A model generated the notes under the pieces. It had not been told where the DNA came from, did not search any database, and saw only the letters and a program-made list of their open reading frames with translations. The translations under genes and the position numbers were made by a program. This document shows, piece after piece, positions 17,169 through 25,081 of a stretch of DNA of 64,000 bases (the stretch's first letter is position 1; each line of letters begins with the position of its first letter). The DNA is from Streptomyces sp. Isolate_45. Lineage in GTDB: Bacteria; Actinomycetota; Actinomycetes; Streptomycetales; Streptomycetaceae. The stretch spans positions 96 to 64,095 of the forward strand of contig NZ_JANFAK020000021.1 in NCBI RefSeq assembly GCF_024721315.2, read 5' to 3'.

Positions 17169-17231
17169 TGGGTGTTCGAACCTTGACCCCTGTGATGAAG
17201 CCGAAGGGCGCCGGCAGCGCGGGATACCGGG

Positions 17232-18485
17232 TCAGCCCTCGAGGAGGGCTTGCGCGATGTAGGTGCCCGGGGCGGCGCCGCCCGGCACGGCGAAGAGGGA
17301 CGACGCCTCGTGGACGACGTACCGGGCGAGGGCATCGCCGCGGGCGAGGCGGTGCTGGACGGGGATGAAGCCGGTGCGGGGGTCGGACTGCCAGGCGAGG
17401 AAGAGCATGCCGGCGTCCGGGGTCCCGTCGGGACGCAGGCCGTCGTGGTAGGACCAGCCGCGGCGGAGCATGGTGGCGCCGCCCGTGGTGGCGGGTGCGG
17501 CGAGGCGGATGTGGGCGTTGGTGGCGATGACGGGGACGCCGTCGGGCCGGGCGGCGGTGAGGTCGGCCGGGGTGCGCTCCGTTCCGCCGCTCAGCGGGGC
17601 TCCGTCGGCGGAGCGGCGGCCGATGGCCTGGTCGCGGTGGCCGACGGGGAGGGTGTCCCAGTGGTCGAGGAGCATGCGGATGCGCCGTACGACGAGGTAG
17701 GAGCCGCCGGCGAGCCAGGCGGGGGCCGCCGGGTCTGAGACGACGATCCGAGCCAACTGGGCGGGGTCGGCCGGGTCGGGGTTGGCGGTACCGTCGAGGT
17801 GGCCCATCAGGTTGCGGTGGGCTCCGCCGGCCGAGGAGCCCTCGGGTGCGCTGGTGAAGCCGGTCATCGTCCACCGGATCTTCGCTTCGCCCTGGGCCAG
17901 GCGCTGGAGCGTGCGCAGGGCGTGGACGGTGACGAGCGGGTCGTCGGTGCCGATCTGTACGAACAGGTCTCCGCCGCTGCGGGCAGGGTCGAGTTGGTCG
18001 TCCGGGAAGGCCGGCAGGGGAGCGAGGGCCTCGGGGCGCGCGGAGGCCATGCCGACCCGGTCGAAGAAGGTCGCGCCGAGCCCGAACGTGAGGGCGAGCG
18101 CGGCGGGGCCGACCCCTTGGGCCGCCCCGGTGTCGACGGCGCGGGAGCCGGGTGGGGACAATTCCTCCCCGACGGGATCGCCGCGGGTGAGCCGTTCGGC
18201 GGCGGTGCTCCACCGCAGCAGCAGGGCGGCGGCCCGGCCGCGGTCGGTCCGGGCCCCGAAGTCGAAGGCGGCCAGGCGGACATGGGCCTGGCGGGGGTGA
18301 AGGATCCCGGCCTGGTGCCGTCCGTGGAAGGGCACGGCCTTCGCGCCGGTAGGCGGGGCCTTGTCCGAGCGCAGGGAGGCGAGCGCCGCGGTCCCGGCGC
18401 CGAGGACGCCGAGTCCGCCCGCGCCGAGCAGCAGCCGCCGGCCCAGGGGGCGGCGGCTGCCCGTACCGGTGTCAGGGCTGGACAC
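17232..18485 (-). CDS. Tat-exported DyP-type heme peroxidase
   Basis: This 417-residue dye-decolorising peroxidase has a twin-arginine signal (SRRPLGRRLLLGAGGLGVLG, residues 10-29), so it folds with heme in the cytoplasm and is exported. The catalytic Asp231 is in GHLDGTANP, the likely proximal His325 in NAHIRLA, and the distal Arg in MLRRGWSYHDG (about 341-342). It resembles the EfeB branch, but no EfeU or EfeO neighbours are present. Its ATG overlaps the end of the upstream SUOX-fold lipoprotein gene by 14 bases, so the two are probably co-translated and may work together outside the membrane, for example in oxidative chemistry or heme/iron handling. Confidence 0.9.
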   Translation of the reverse strand: MSSPDTGTGSRRPLGRRLLLGAGGLGVLGAGTAALASLRSDKAPPTGAKAVPFHGRHQAGILHPRQAHVRLAAFDFGARTDRGRAAALLLRWSTAAERLTRGDPVGEELSPPGSRAVDTGAAQGVGPAALALTFGLGATFFDRVGMASARPEALAPLPAFPDDQLDPARSGGDLFVQIGTDDPLVTVHALRTLQRLAQGEAKIRWTMTGFTSAPEGSSAGGAHRNLMGHLDGTANPDPADPAQLARIVVSDPAAPAWLAGGSYLVVRRIRMLLDHWDTLPVGHRDQAIGRRSADGAPLSGGTERTPADLTAARPDGVPVIATNAHIRLAAPATTGGATMLRRGWSYHDGLRPDGTPDAGMLFLAWQSDPRTGFIPVQHRLARGDALARYVVHEASSLFAVPGGAAPGTYIAQALLEG

Positions 18486-19104
18486 CGTCGACCACCGGAT
18501 CGATGACGCCGACCCACAACTGGTTCAGCTCGGAGACGTACCGTCCACCCTTGGTGTCCTGTGGAACGACGAGTCGCGGTCCGGACGCGTCCTCGAAGGG
18601 GGTTCCGTCCTCGGAAACGGCCAGCAGGACCTGGGATTTGGCGAAGCTCGGGTCGAGCTCTGCCCAGGCGAACACGGCACGGTAATCTCCGCCACCCGTT
18701 GCGGCGACGACGCCGCGCAGCGAGCCGTTCTTCTTCGACGCGTCAAAGCGAGGCTGCGCGTTCTTGAGCACCTCGTGGAGCAGGACGCCCTGGTAGGTGT
18801 GCTTCTGCGGGCCCTTGGCGCTGGTGAACTCGACCGAGACCGAGGTCTGCGGCAAGGCGCGAAGTTCGGCCAATGTGACGGTGGAGGGCTTGTCGACCTG
18901 CCCCGCCACGCGTACCTCGCCCGGCTTTAGCGGGGGCAGGGACCCTGTGGTGGAGGGGAGAGCGGAAGCGGACGGCGAAGCGGAACCCGTCGCGGCCGAC
19001 GGGGCCTTGGCGTCGGCCGACTCTCCGCAACCTGTCAGGAGCAGTCCGCCGACGGCGAGCGAAGCTCCCCAGGCCCGTGTGCGGAGGCTGATGTGCTGAG
19101 GCAT
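18472..19104 (-). CDS. Sulfite-oxidase-fold lipoprotein paired with DyP peroxidase
   Basis: This 210-residue lipoprotein has a basic n-region, a hydrophobic segment and the lipobox LLTGC at about residue 27, then a Ser/Ala-rich linker and a SUOX-type molybdopterin-binding fold (GEVRVAGQVDKPSTVTLAELRALP onward). The molybdenum-ligating Cys of the fold is replaced (the region reads VEFTSAKGP), so it may bind a pterin or another ligand without redox chemistry. The ATG at 19104 has AGGAGGGA upstream. It is the first gene of an operon with the DyP peroxidase. A 23-base palindrome lies about 70 bases upstream. Confidence 0.8.
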   Translation of the reverse strand: MPQHISLRTRAWGASLAVGGLLLTGCGESADAKAPSAATGSASPSASALPSTTGSLPPLKPGEVRVAGQVDKPSTVTLAELRALPQTSVSVEFTSAKGPQKHTYQGVLLHEVLKNAQPRFDASKKNGSLRGVVAATGGGDYRAVFAWAELDPSFAKSQVLLAVSEDGTPFEDASGPRLVVPQDTKGGRYVSELNQLWVGVIDPVVDGVQP

Positions 19105-19175
19105 GGGTGTGTCCCTCCTGACTGCTGCGCGACTGCCTCGCAGGTGCGAGGTTAACAATGTCGAGTCAGCTCAAA

Positions 19176-19198
19176 TGCCATGTGAAACATACATGGCA
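19176..19198. promoter_or_regulatory. Palindromic operator candidate upstream of the lipoprotein-DyP operon
   Basis: TGCCATGT and ACATGGCA arms are separated by GAAACAT, with an inner ATGT...ACAT pairing. The site lies in an AT-richer stretch about 70 bases before the lipoprotein start, the usual place for a dimeric repressor. The remaining gap from 19199 to 19519 holds no recognisable gene. Confidence 0.5.
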
Positions 19199-19519
19199 GG
19201 TAGCAGATATGGACATGGGTTGCTGGACAGTGGTGGGGCTCGGCTGACAGGTTGTGACCACGCCGACGCGTCGACTCGAACCGCGAGTGCAGCGTCTCCC
19301 GCGACCTTGGTCGGACCTCCAGAACGAGTGGGTCAAGGCTTCGCGATTTGGTGGAGTGCACCAGTGAGGTGCCGGAAGTTCCGCTGTTTGACTCGTAGTT
19401 GTTCGTCGCCGGGCAGGTGATCGCGCTCCTCCCCTTGCGGCCGTTCTCGCACCTGATCCGCTCGCCTTGCCATGGAAATCCTCAGGCCCACCTGCAGTGG
19501 GCGCAGATTAGGAGAAGCG

Positions 19520-20245
19520 GTGTCCAGCAGCACCACCTACAGCAGTCTCTTTCGGCCCGGCAGCCACCCGGAGGGGCTGGAGTCGCACTTGGCCGAGTTC
19601 ACTGCCACGGCGGGATCCAGTGATTTCCCGTGTGTTTTCGCGCCCATGGCCTTACGTAAGGACGAGCTGCTCTTCGGGGTGGGCGATGTGACGAAGGACG
19701 GCTGGGGTGTTGCCGTCATGCTCATGGACCTGGCCGCCGAGGCCATATGGGAGGACCCCGACCAGGTCGTGGTCCTCTGGTTCGACGGAATCGAGTCGGC
19801 CACCCTCGACGACGACCATGCCGCGTTCCGGCAGATCCTGCTCACGTTGCTGGAAGCCGGCGGAGAGTGGCCCGCGGAGGCACCGGTCGACCCCGCAGAC
19901 CCTCGATGGAACTTCTGGTACAAGGGCATCGACTTCTTCATCAACGTCAGTACGCGCCACCACCGCCTGCGGCGCAGCCGCAATCTGGGGCATGCGTTCA
20001 CCCTCGTCGTCCAATCCCGCGCCAGCTTCGACCGGTTGCCGGTCGCGGCGACCGCCGCACGCAGGCAGATACGCCGGCGCATATCCACGTACGACGGGGT
20101 CGGCCTCTCGCCCCATCTGGGCACGCACGGCGACGCCCCGGAACTTCCCCAGTACTTCCTCGGCGATAGCAACGGCTGCCCGTACGCCGCCATCACCGCG
20201 CAGGATGTCACCGCGCACGTCAACACCACCCAAGGCCGGGCATGA
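19520..20245 (+). CDS. YqcI/YcgG family protein
   Basis: This 241-residue protein matches the YqcI/YcgG family, a group of uncharacterised cytoplasmic proteins sometimes found beside transporters or secondary-metabolism genes. Recognisable pieces are SDFPCVFA near the N-terminus, the WFDG and WNFWYKG stretches in the middle and the HAFTLVVQSRASFD segment. The GTG at 19520 is chosen because AGGAGA lies six bases before it; upstream in-frame codons have no ribosome site. Its stop overlaps the start of the EamA transporter (ATGA), so the two form an operon. The function is unknown. Confidence 0.8.
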   Translation: MSSSTTYSSLFRPGSHPEGLESHLAEFTATAGSSDFPCVFAPMALRKDELLFGVGDVTKDGWGVAVMLMDLAAEAIWEDPDQVVVLWFDGIESATLDDDHAAFRQILLTLLEAGGEWPAEAPVDPADPRWNFWYKGIDFFINVSTRHHRLRRSRNLGHAFTLVVQSRASFDRLPVAATAARRQIRRRISTYDGVGLSPHLGTHGDAPELPQYFLGDSNGCPYAAITAQDVTAHVNTTQGRA

Positions 20246-21144
20246 CCACATCCACCAGCCGTCGCGGAGCACGTCAGGCGCTCGGACTCATCCTGATCGG
20301 GTCGACCGGGATCCAGGTGTCCTCCGCATTCGCGGCAGGGCTGTTCGACTCGCTGGGCCCCTTGTCGGTCAGCTCCCTGCGCATGGCGATCGCCGCGCTG
20401 ATCCTCTGCGCACTGTTCAGGCCACGCCTGCGCGGAAGGACCCGTAGCCAGTGGACGTCCATCGTCGTCTACGGCGTGGCCATGGCAGCCATGAACCTCT
20501 GCCTGTACTCGGCCATCGACCGGATCCCGCTCGGTGTCGCCGTCACCCTTGAATTCCTGGGGCCGTGCGCCGTGGCGTTCCTCGCCTCGCGGCGGATACG
20601 GGAAGGGCTGTGCGCGCTCGCGGCCTTCGCCGGCGTCCTCCTGATCTCAGGACCCGGTGGCTACTTCAGTGCGGCCGGCTACGCCTTCGGCCTCGGAGCG
20701 GCAGCCTTCTTCGCCCTCTACACGGTCTTCGCCGAGAAGGTCGGCAAGGACGACAGCGGGCTTTCCGGCCTCGCCCTTTCGGTGGCTGTCGCCGCCGCCG
20801 TCTCCGCGCCGTTCGGCATCGGAGTGGTCGGCCGGGTGAGCGGGCAGCAGTGGCTGGTGCTGGCGATGGCCGCCGCGATCGGGGTCGCCATTCCGTACGC
20901 CGTCGACACCATCGCCGCACGCGTCTCCAATGCCCGGGTGGTCGGGACCCTGTTCAGCATCGACCCCGTCATGGGGTCCTTGGCCGGGTTGCTGATCCTC
21001 GGAGAACACATCGGCTGGGCGGCCGTGGTCGGGATCGTCATCGTGGCCGGGGCGGGCGCGGCCGTGGTGTGGGTATCGGAACCTGCTGAGACGCCCGACG
21101 GCACCCGCGAGGACGCACCGGTGATCGGGCAGGTGCCTGTCTGA
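20242..21144 (+). CDS. EamA/DMT-family exporter (RhtA-like)
   Basis: This 300-residue integral membrane protein has ten hydrophobic segments arranged as two EamA repeats. The first half contains SSLRMAIAALIL and IPLGVAVTLEFLGPCAVA, the second IDPVMGSLAGLLILGEHI, matching the RhtA/YdcZ-type threonine/homoserine exporters. It probably exports an amino acid or a related small metabolite. It overlaps the YqcI/YcgG gene by four bases, suggesting that the product of one works on the substrate of the other. It is convergent with the fused amidotransferase/methyltransferase. Confidence 0.85.
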   Translation: MTTSTSRRGARQALGLILIGSTGIQVSSAFAAGLFDSLGPLSVSSLRMAIAALILCALFRPRLRGRTRSQWTSIVVYGVAMAAMNLCLYSAIDRIPLGVAVTLEFLGPCAVAFLASRRIREGLCALAAFAGVLLISGPGGYFSAAGYAFGLGAAAFFALYTVFAEKVGKDDSGLSGLALSVAVAAAVSAPFGIGVVGRVSGQQWLVLAMAAAIGVAIPYAVDTIAARVSNARVVGTLFSIDPVMGSLAGLLILGEHIGWAAVVGIVIVAGAGAAVVWVSEPAETPDGTREDAPVIGQVPV

Positions 21145-21236
21145 CGGCTATGCCCCTGGGCGGCGCACGGTGTCCGCGGTGAGGGTGAGCCCGCATCCGC
21201 GGACCGGGGGCCGTGGGTAGCAAGGTGCAGAGAGGG

Positions 21237-22463
21237 TCACCGCGCCAGGGTGGCGCGGGCCAGGAAGTGCTGTTCGGCATCGTCGTAGACCGTCAGGTGC
21301 CAGCCGGTGGCGTCGAGCTCCGGTCGCAGGTTGGGTTCGGCGAGCGGGTCGTCCGGGCTGAGGGGCCGCCCGTGGCGGGCGGCCCGCTCGGCGCGGCCCG
21401 CGGGGTGGAAGAGGAGGAGGGTGCCGTCGGCCGCGCTGACCCGCGCCCACTCGCGCAAGGCGGTGCGTGGGTGGGGCAGGTGGTCGAGGAGGCCCGCCGC
21501 GAAGATGCCGTGCACCGACGCCGAGGGGAAGGGGAGTCGGGTGCAGTCCGCCAGGAGCAGCTGCCCGCAGTCGGAGCGGCCGATGCGGGCGGCCGCGGTG
21601 AGCATGGCGTGGGTGACGTCGACCCCGAAGACCTTTCCCTCGTCGCCGACCTGTGCGCGCAGGGCGGGCATGGCCCGACCGGTGCCACATCCCAGGTCCA
21701 ACGCGGTCTGGCCGCAGCCGAGTTCCATGCGGGCGACCGCAGCCGCGTAGGCCGGGGTCTGGTACGCGAAGCGGTCCTCCCACGCGCCGGCCCGCCGCGT
21801 GAAGAAGGCGCGGGTGGCCGTGTGTTCTGCGCGAGCCGCCACCAGCGCGGCGAACCGTCCCAGCACAAGGTCCCGCCACGGCTCCAGCGCGGCGAGGGAG
21901 GAGCGCGCCTCCTCGTTCAGGGCTGCGGCATCGGCTTCGAGGGGGAACTGCAGCCCCCAGGCGCTGCCGCCGATGCGGAACGCCTGCACGGGGTGGCGAT
22001 CGTCCGAGGCAAGGACCACGGCCTCCCTGGGCAGTTCCACGGAGTCGCCGTGCTGGTGTGGCACCCGCGGCTGCGCGGGCGTACCGCCGAACAGCGGATC
22101 GGATCCCGCTGCCGGGGTGAGCTCCAGCGGCCCCCAGTCGAACTGGGCGTCCGGCTCGGAGCGGGCGGCGCCGCCGGCCGCTTCAGCGAGGAGTTGCGCG
22201 CCCTCGCGGATGCCGAGTACGGGCACCTCCGCTGCCAGAGCGCCGCGCAAGAGCCCCAGCTCGGCGTGGCGCGTGGCGTCGTCTTCGGAGCAGATCGCCT
22301 TCGGACCGCCCGTTACCACCAGCCCGTCGACTCCGGTGAGGTCGTCGGGTAGGTGGCCCGCCCATGCCCTGTATGCGCGGAGGTCCAGCCCAACGGCTTC
22401 CACAGCGGCGCCGATGACCGGGGGGTCTGCCCCTGGTGTGTGCTGTAGGACGACGACTGCCAT
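21237..22463 (-). CDS. Inactive class I glutamine amidotransferase fused to a SAM methyltransferase
   Basis: This 408-residue two-domain protein has, at residues 1-190, a class I glutamine-amidotransferase fold: VVTGGPKAIC, VPVLGI.EGAQLLA and WGLQF.LE. The nucleophile Cys of GICLG is Arg86 and the catalytic His of LQFHPE is Pro174, so it cannot hydrolyse glutamine and is probably a binding domain. Residues 215-405 are a class I methyltransferase with motif I ALDLGCGTGR at about 254-263 and an acidic VDVTHAML after it. The ATG has AAGGAG eight bases upstream. I do not recognise this fusion. Possible roles are methylation of a metabolite held by the dead domain. Confidence 0.8.
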   Translation of the reverse strand: MAVVVLQHTPGADPPVIGAAVEAVGLDLRAYRAWAGHLPDDLTGVDGLVVTGGPKAICSEDDATRHAELGLLRGALAAEVPVLGIREGAQLLAEAAGGAARSEPDAQFDWGPLELTPAAGSDPLFGGTPAQPRVPHQHGDSVELPREAVVLASDDRHPVQAFRIGGSAWGLQFPLEADAAALNEEARSSLAALEPWRDLVLGRFAALVAARAEHTATRAFFTRRAGAWEDRFAYQTPAYAAAVARMELGCGQTALDLGCGTGRAMPALRAQVGDEGKVFGVDVTHAMLTAAARIGRSDCGQLLLADCTRLPFPSASVHGIFAAGLLDHLPHPRTALREWARVSAADGTLLLFHPAGRAERAARHGRPLSPDDPLAEPNLRPELDATGWHLTVYDDAEQHFLARATLAR

Positions 22464-22628
22464 GGGCCACTCCTTACATGCGAGCTAGAGCGGCAACTTT
22501 AAGCCGCACATAGGTAAGGATGCCGCGAACAGCGCAGCATATGCCAGATATTCGGAACGTTCGGAGCGCTGCTGTGATGGGGGCGGGCGGCCGAGGTGCG
22601 GCGCCCGAACCGCTGGTCGGCATGACGG

Positions 22629-22669
22629 AGCCCCTGCGCGCCGAACACCGCGATCGGCGCGCAGGGGCT
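22629..22669. terminator. Strong bidirectional terminator hairpin
   Basis: A 15-bp perfect stem (AGCCCCTGCGCGCCG with CGGCGCGCAGGGGCT) encloses an 11-base loop. It lies between the truncated modB and the start of the amidotransferase fusion, and ends transcription of the mod operon. Confidence 0.7.
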
Positions 22670-22732
22670 TCCTTCACCACGCCCGCTGTGACAGCGGGAG
22701 CCGCAAGCAGCCGCAGGGGCGGGTGTCCGCAG

Positions 22733-22930
22733 TCAGTGAACCAACTGTCGGCCGGGTGGCGCGACTGGTCCCGGACACGGAAACCGGTCAGGTTGGCCGG
22801 TCTGGACCCAGTGAATCGTCCAAGACAGGGGGATGAGGAGGAAAGCGAGCGCGAGGAGCGCGGGCAGCACCAGAGCGACCGGAGGGCGGTTGCGGGTGGC
22901 GCGTCGGCGGGCGCGGCTGGCGGTCGTCAC
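22733..22930 (-). pseudogene. modB: Truncated molybdate permease modB
   Basis: A GTG at 22930 with TCAGGAA upstream, 80 bases after modA, opens a frame whose first 36 or so residues look like the N-terminus of a Streptomyces ModB: a basic stretch followed by PPVALVLPALLALAFLLIPL, the first membrane helix. After about 22825 the sequence no longer resembles a permease and stops at 22733. The remaining five helices, the EAA loop and the ATPase gene modC expected next are absent. This is best explained by a deletion with its junction near 22.82 kb. The short product cannot act as a permease. Confidence 0.7.
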
Positions 22931-23010
22931 GTTCCTGACGCTGGTACAGCTGGACACGGCACGCGGGTGCCCGGACCGGCTGGTCGGGGCACCCCGCGGT
23001 GTTGCGAGGA

Positions 23011-23823
23011 CTACGGCTTCTGGAAGCCCGCGTCCTGGAGGATCTTCTGGGCCTCGGGGGTGGACAGCCACTTCACGAAGGCGTCCGCCGCGGCGGCGTT
23101 CTTGGATGCCTTGAGGGTGACGGCCGGGTAGGAGGCCACGGCGTTCTCGGCGTCCGGGATCTCCACGACGACGACCTTGTCACCGGACTTGAGGGTGTCG
23201 GTCTTGTACACGAGGCCGGCGTCGGCCTCGCCCAGCTCGACCTTGCTCAGGACGGCGCGGACGTTGGGCTCCTGGGAGACCGGCTTCACCTCGACCTTCT
23301 GGGCGTCGAGGATCTGCTTGCTGTAGCGGCCCACCGGGACCTCGGGCGCGGCCAGTACGACCTTGAGCTTGGTGTCGGCGAGGTCCTTGAGGCCGGCGAC
23401 CTTGAACGGGTTGCCCTTGCCGGTGGCGATGACCAGGCGGTTCTTGGCGATGATCGCCGGGTCGTTGGTCTGGGCCAGCAGGCCCGTCATGGTCTTGGTG
23501 TCGGCGGTGACCAGTGCGTCGGCCGGGGCGCCCTGCTTGACCTGGGCGGCGAGCTCCTGCGAACCGGCGAAGGAGAAGGTGACCTTGGTGCCCGGGTGGG
23601 CCTTCTCGTAGGCGGCGCCGGCGGTCTTGAAGACGTCGGTGAGGGAGGCCGCGGCCAGGACGGTGAGGTTGGCCTTCGGCACCTCGGAGGTGGAGCTGCT
23701 GGGAGTGGCGGAGCTGCCGGTGTCCTTGGTGTCGTTGCTGGAGCAGGCGGCGAGCGCGGGGAACAGCAGGGCTCCGGCGAGCAGACCTGCGGCGGTACGG
23801 CGCGTGGTGAAGGTTCTGAGCAT
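23011..23823 (-). CDS. modA: Molybdate ABC transporter substrate-binding lipoprotein ModA
   Basis: This 270-residue lipoprotein has the lipobox LAAC at about residue 26 and a Ser/Thr linker. The ModA fold follows: LTVLAAASLTDVF (anion-binding Ala/Ser loop), FSFAGSQELAAQV, the AKNRLVIATGKGNP strand, PEVPVGRYSKQIL, and a C-terminal SYPAVTL. It captures molybdate or tungstate outside the cell and delivers it to the ModBC permease. Its partner permease here is truncated, so transport would need a second ModBC elsewhere in the genome. It lies downstream of the HTH-Mop gene on the same strand (84-base gap) and probably shares its promoter. Confidence 0.9.
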   Translation of the reverse strand: MLRTFTTRRTAAGLLAGALLFPALAACSSNDTKDTGSSATPSSSTSEVPKANLTVLAAASLTDVFKTAGAAYEKAHPGTKVTFSFAGSQELAAQVKQGAPADALVTADTKTMTGLLAQTNDPAIIAKNRLVIATGKGNPFKVAGLKDLADTKLKVVLAAPEVPVGRYSKQILDAQKVEVKPVSQEPNVRAVLSKVELGEADAGLVYKTDTLKSGDKVVVVEIPDAENAVASYPAVTLKASKNAAAADAFVKWLSTPEAQKILQDAGFQKP

Positions 23824-23907
23824 GGGTGGCAGTACTCCTGGAGCTGGAGGAACCGACCCCCGAGCGACGCGGGCCGGATGGTGCGAAAGCGTGGTTGGGG
23901 ACGCAGC

Positions 23908-24312
23908 TCAGCTGATGTCGATGTGGACGCTGGTGGATTTCACTCGGGCGCTCGCCCGCATACCGACCTCCAGCCCCAACTCCTCGACCGATTCCCGGGT
24001 CAGCAGGGACACCAGACGGTGCGGGCCGGCCTGGATCTCCACCTGGGCGGAAACGTCGCCGAGTTTGACGGCCGTGATGATGCCGGGAAAGGAGTTCCGA
24101 ACCGAGCTCCGGACCGAGTCGTCATCGTCCTGGGCTCGCTGCGCCAGATTGACGGCGAACGCCGCCAGGTCGCGGCCGTCGATGAGGCGGCGGCCCGAGG
24201 TGCCTTGGCCTTCCCGATGGGTGGGGATCTTGCCCGCGTCGGCCCAGCGGCGAGCGGTGTCGGTACTCACGCCGAGCAGGTGGGCAGCCTGACCCACGGT
24301 GTAGTGCTGCAT
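23908..24312 (-). CDS. Helix-turn-helix plus Mop (TOBE) molybdate-responsive protein, copy 2
   Basis: This 134-residue protein has the same layout as 16018-16416: an excisionase-type HTH (YTVGQAATLL-like; here YTVGQAAHLLGVSTDTARRW) and a C-terminal Mop domain (VRNSFPGIITAVKLGDV to VKSTSVHIDI). It probably senses cytoplasmic molybdate and controls modA, which follows it. The ATG at 24312 is supported by a well-formed promoter whose predicted start site falls at or next to the start codon, implying a leaderless message. Longer upstream starts would run through that promoter. Confidence 0.85.
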   Translation of the reverse strand: MQHYTVGQAAHLLGVSTDTARRWADAGKIPTHREGQGTSGRRLIDGRDLAAFAVNLAQRAQDDDDSVRSSVRNSFPGIITAVKLGDVSAQVEIQAGPHRLVSLLTRESVEELGLEVGMRASARVKSTSVHIDIS

Positions 24313-24319
24313 GTGCGCC

Positions 24320-24349
24320 ACATTAGAGAGAAAAACACAGCAACTGCAA
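24320..24349 (-). promoter_or_regulatory. Housekeeping promoter of the HTH-Mop/modA operon (leaderless)
   Basis: On the minus strand TTGCAG (24349-24344) and TAATGT (24325-24320) are separated by 18 bases, close to the HrdB consensus. Transcription would begin about at 24313, at the ATG at 24312. Confidence 0.6.
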
Positions 24350-24544
24350 GCTTGTCCTGCTTTTGGGTACCGGAAGTAAATGCGCTGAGAGGTACCTAAA
24401 GGCCTCAACCCGGGAGGGTCCTACGGCCTCGATTGCCGTGACATCCGACTTGGGCTGAAATGCCAGCCCGAAGGGTTCTTTCGCCTGGCGTATGAGATGG
24501 GGTCCGCGCTGGGGGAGTCCCCAGGGGCTAGCGTGATCGTTGTG

Positions 24545-24560
24545 GCGGCCCAAAGGCCGC
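24545..24560 (+). promoter_or_regulatory. Hairpin in the molbindin leader
   Basis: GCGGCC, CAAA, GGCCGC forms a six-base-pair hairpin 35 bases before the molbindin start. It may be a leader structure. No molybdenum-cofactor riboswitch consensus was recognised around it. Confidence 0.3.
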
Positions 24561-24595
24561 AATTCCCCCACCGACTCAAGTGAGGCGCTACTTTC

Positions 24596-25012
24596 ATGAG
24601 CCTGAGCATCCGCAACCAGATCGCCGGAACTGTCACCGCCGTCACCGCGGGCGAGGCCATGGCGACCGTCAAGGTCCGCCTGCAGGGCGGCCAGGACATC
24701 ACCGCCGCGATCACCGTGGACGCCGTCAAGGACCTGGGCATTGCCGAGGGCTCCGCCGTCAAGGCCCTCGTCAAGTCCACTGAGGTGGCCCTGGCCACCG
24801 GCCCGGTCGAAGGCCTGTCCATCCGCAACCAGATCGCGGGCACCGTCACCGACATCGCCTCGGGCGGCGCCATGTCCTCGGTCAAGGTCGACGTGGAAGG
24901 CGGCGCCCTCACCGCCGCGATCACCAAGGACGCCGTCGAGGACCTCGGCCTGGCCGTCGGCTCCTCCGTCGTCGCGCTGATCAAGTCGACCGAGGTCTCC
25001 CTCTCCGTCTGA
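24596..25012 (+). CDS. Tandem-Mop molbindin (molybdate-binding storage protein)
   Basis: This 138-residue protein consists of two Mop/TOBE repeats of about 68 residues, each starting LSIRNQIAGTVT and ending with a (V/L)IKSTEV-type or LVKSTEV strand. Such di-Mop molbindins assemble into rings that hold molybdate or tungstate in the cytoplasm, as a buffer for cofactor synthesis. It lies divergent from the HTH-Mop/modA operon with a 283-base gap, an arrangement suited to shared oxyanion control. A strong terminator follows. The ribosome site is weak, but the start is fixed by the repeat boundary. Confidence 0.9.
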   Translation: MSLSIRNQIAGTVTAVTAGEAMATVKVRLQGGQDITAAITVDAVKDLGIAEGSAVKALVKSTEVALATGPVEGLSIRNQIAGTVTDIASGGAMSSVKVDVEGGALTAAITKDAVEDLGLAVGSSVVALIKSTEVSLSV

Positions 25013-25025
25013 TCGCTGTCGCTTC

Positions 25026-25069
25026 ACGCGTAGGGGCTCCGCACCAACTGGTGCAGAGCCCCTACGCGT
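25026..25069. terminator. Bidirectional terminator between molbindin and MFS genes
   Basis: A 14-bp perfect stem (ACGCGTAGGGGCTC with GAGCCCCTACGCGT) contains a loop that itself can pair GCACC with GGTGC. It sits between two convergent genes. Confidence 0.75.
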
Positions 25070-25081
25070 ACGGCGGCCGAC

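Noticed and set aside
24420..24595. Molbindin leader considered as a molybdenum-cofactor riboswitch
   Set aside because: Only a short hairpin was found; the conserved riboswitch elements were not recognised.
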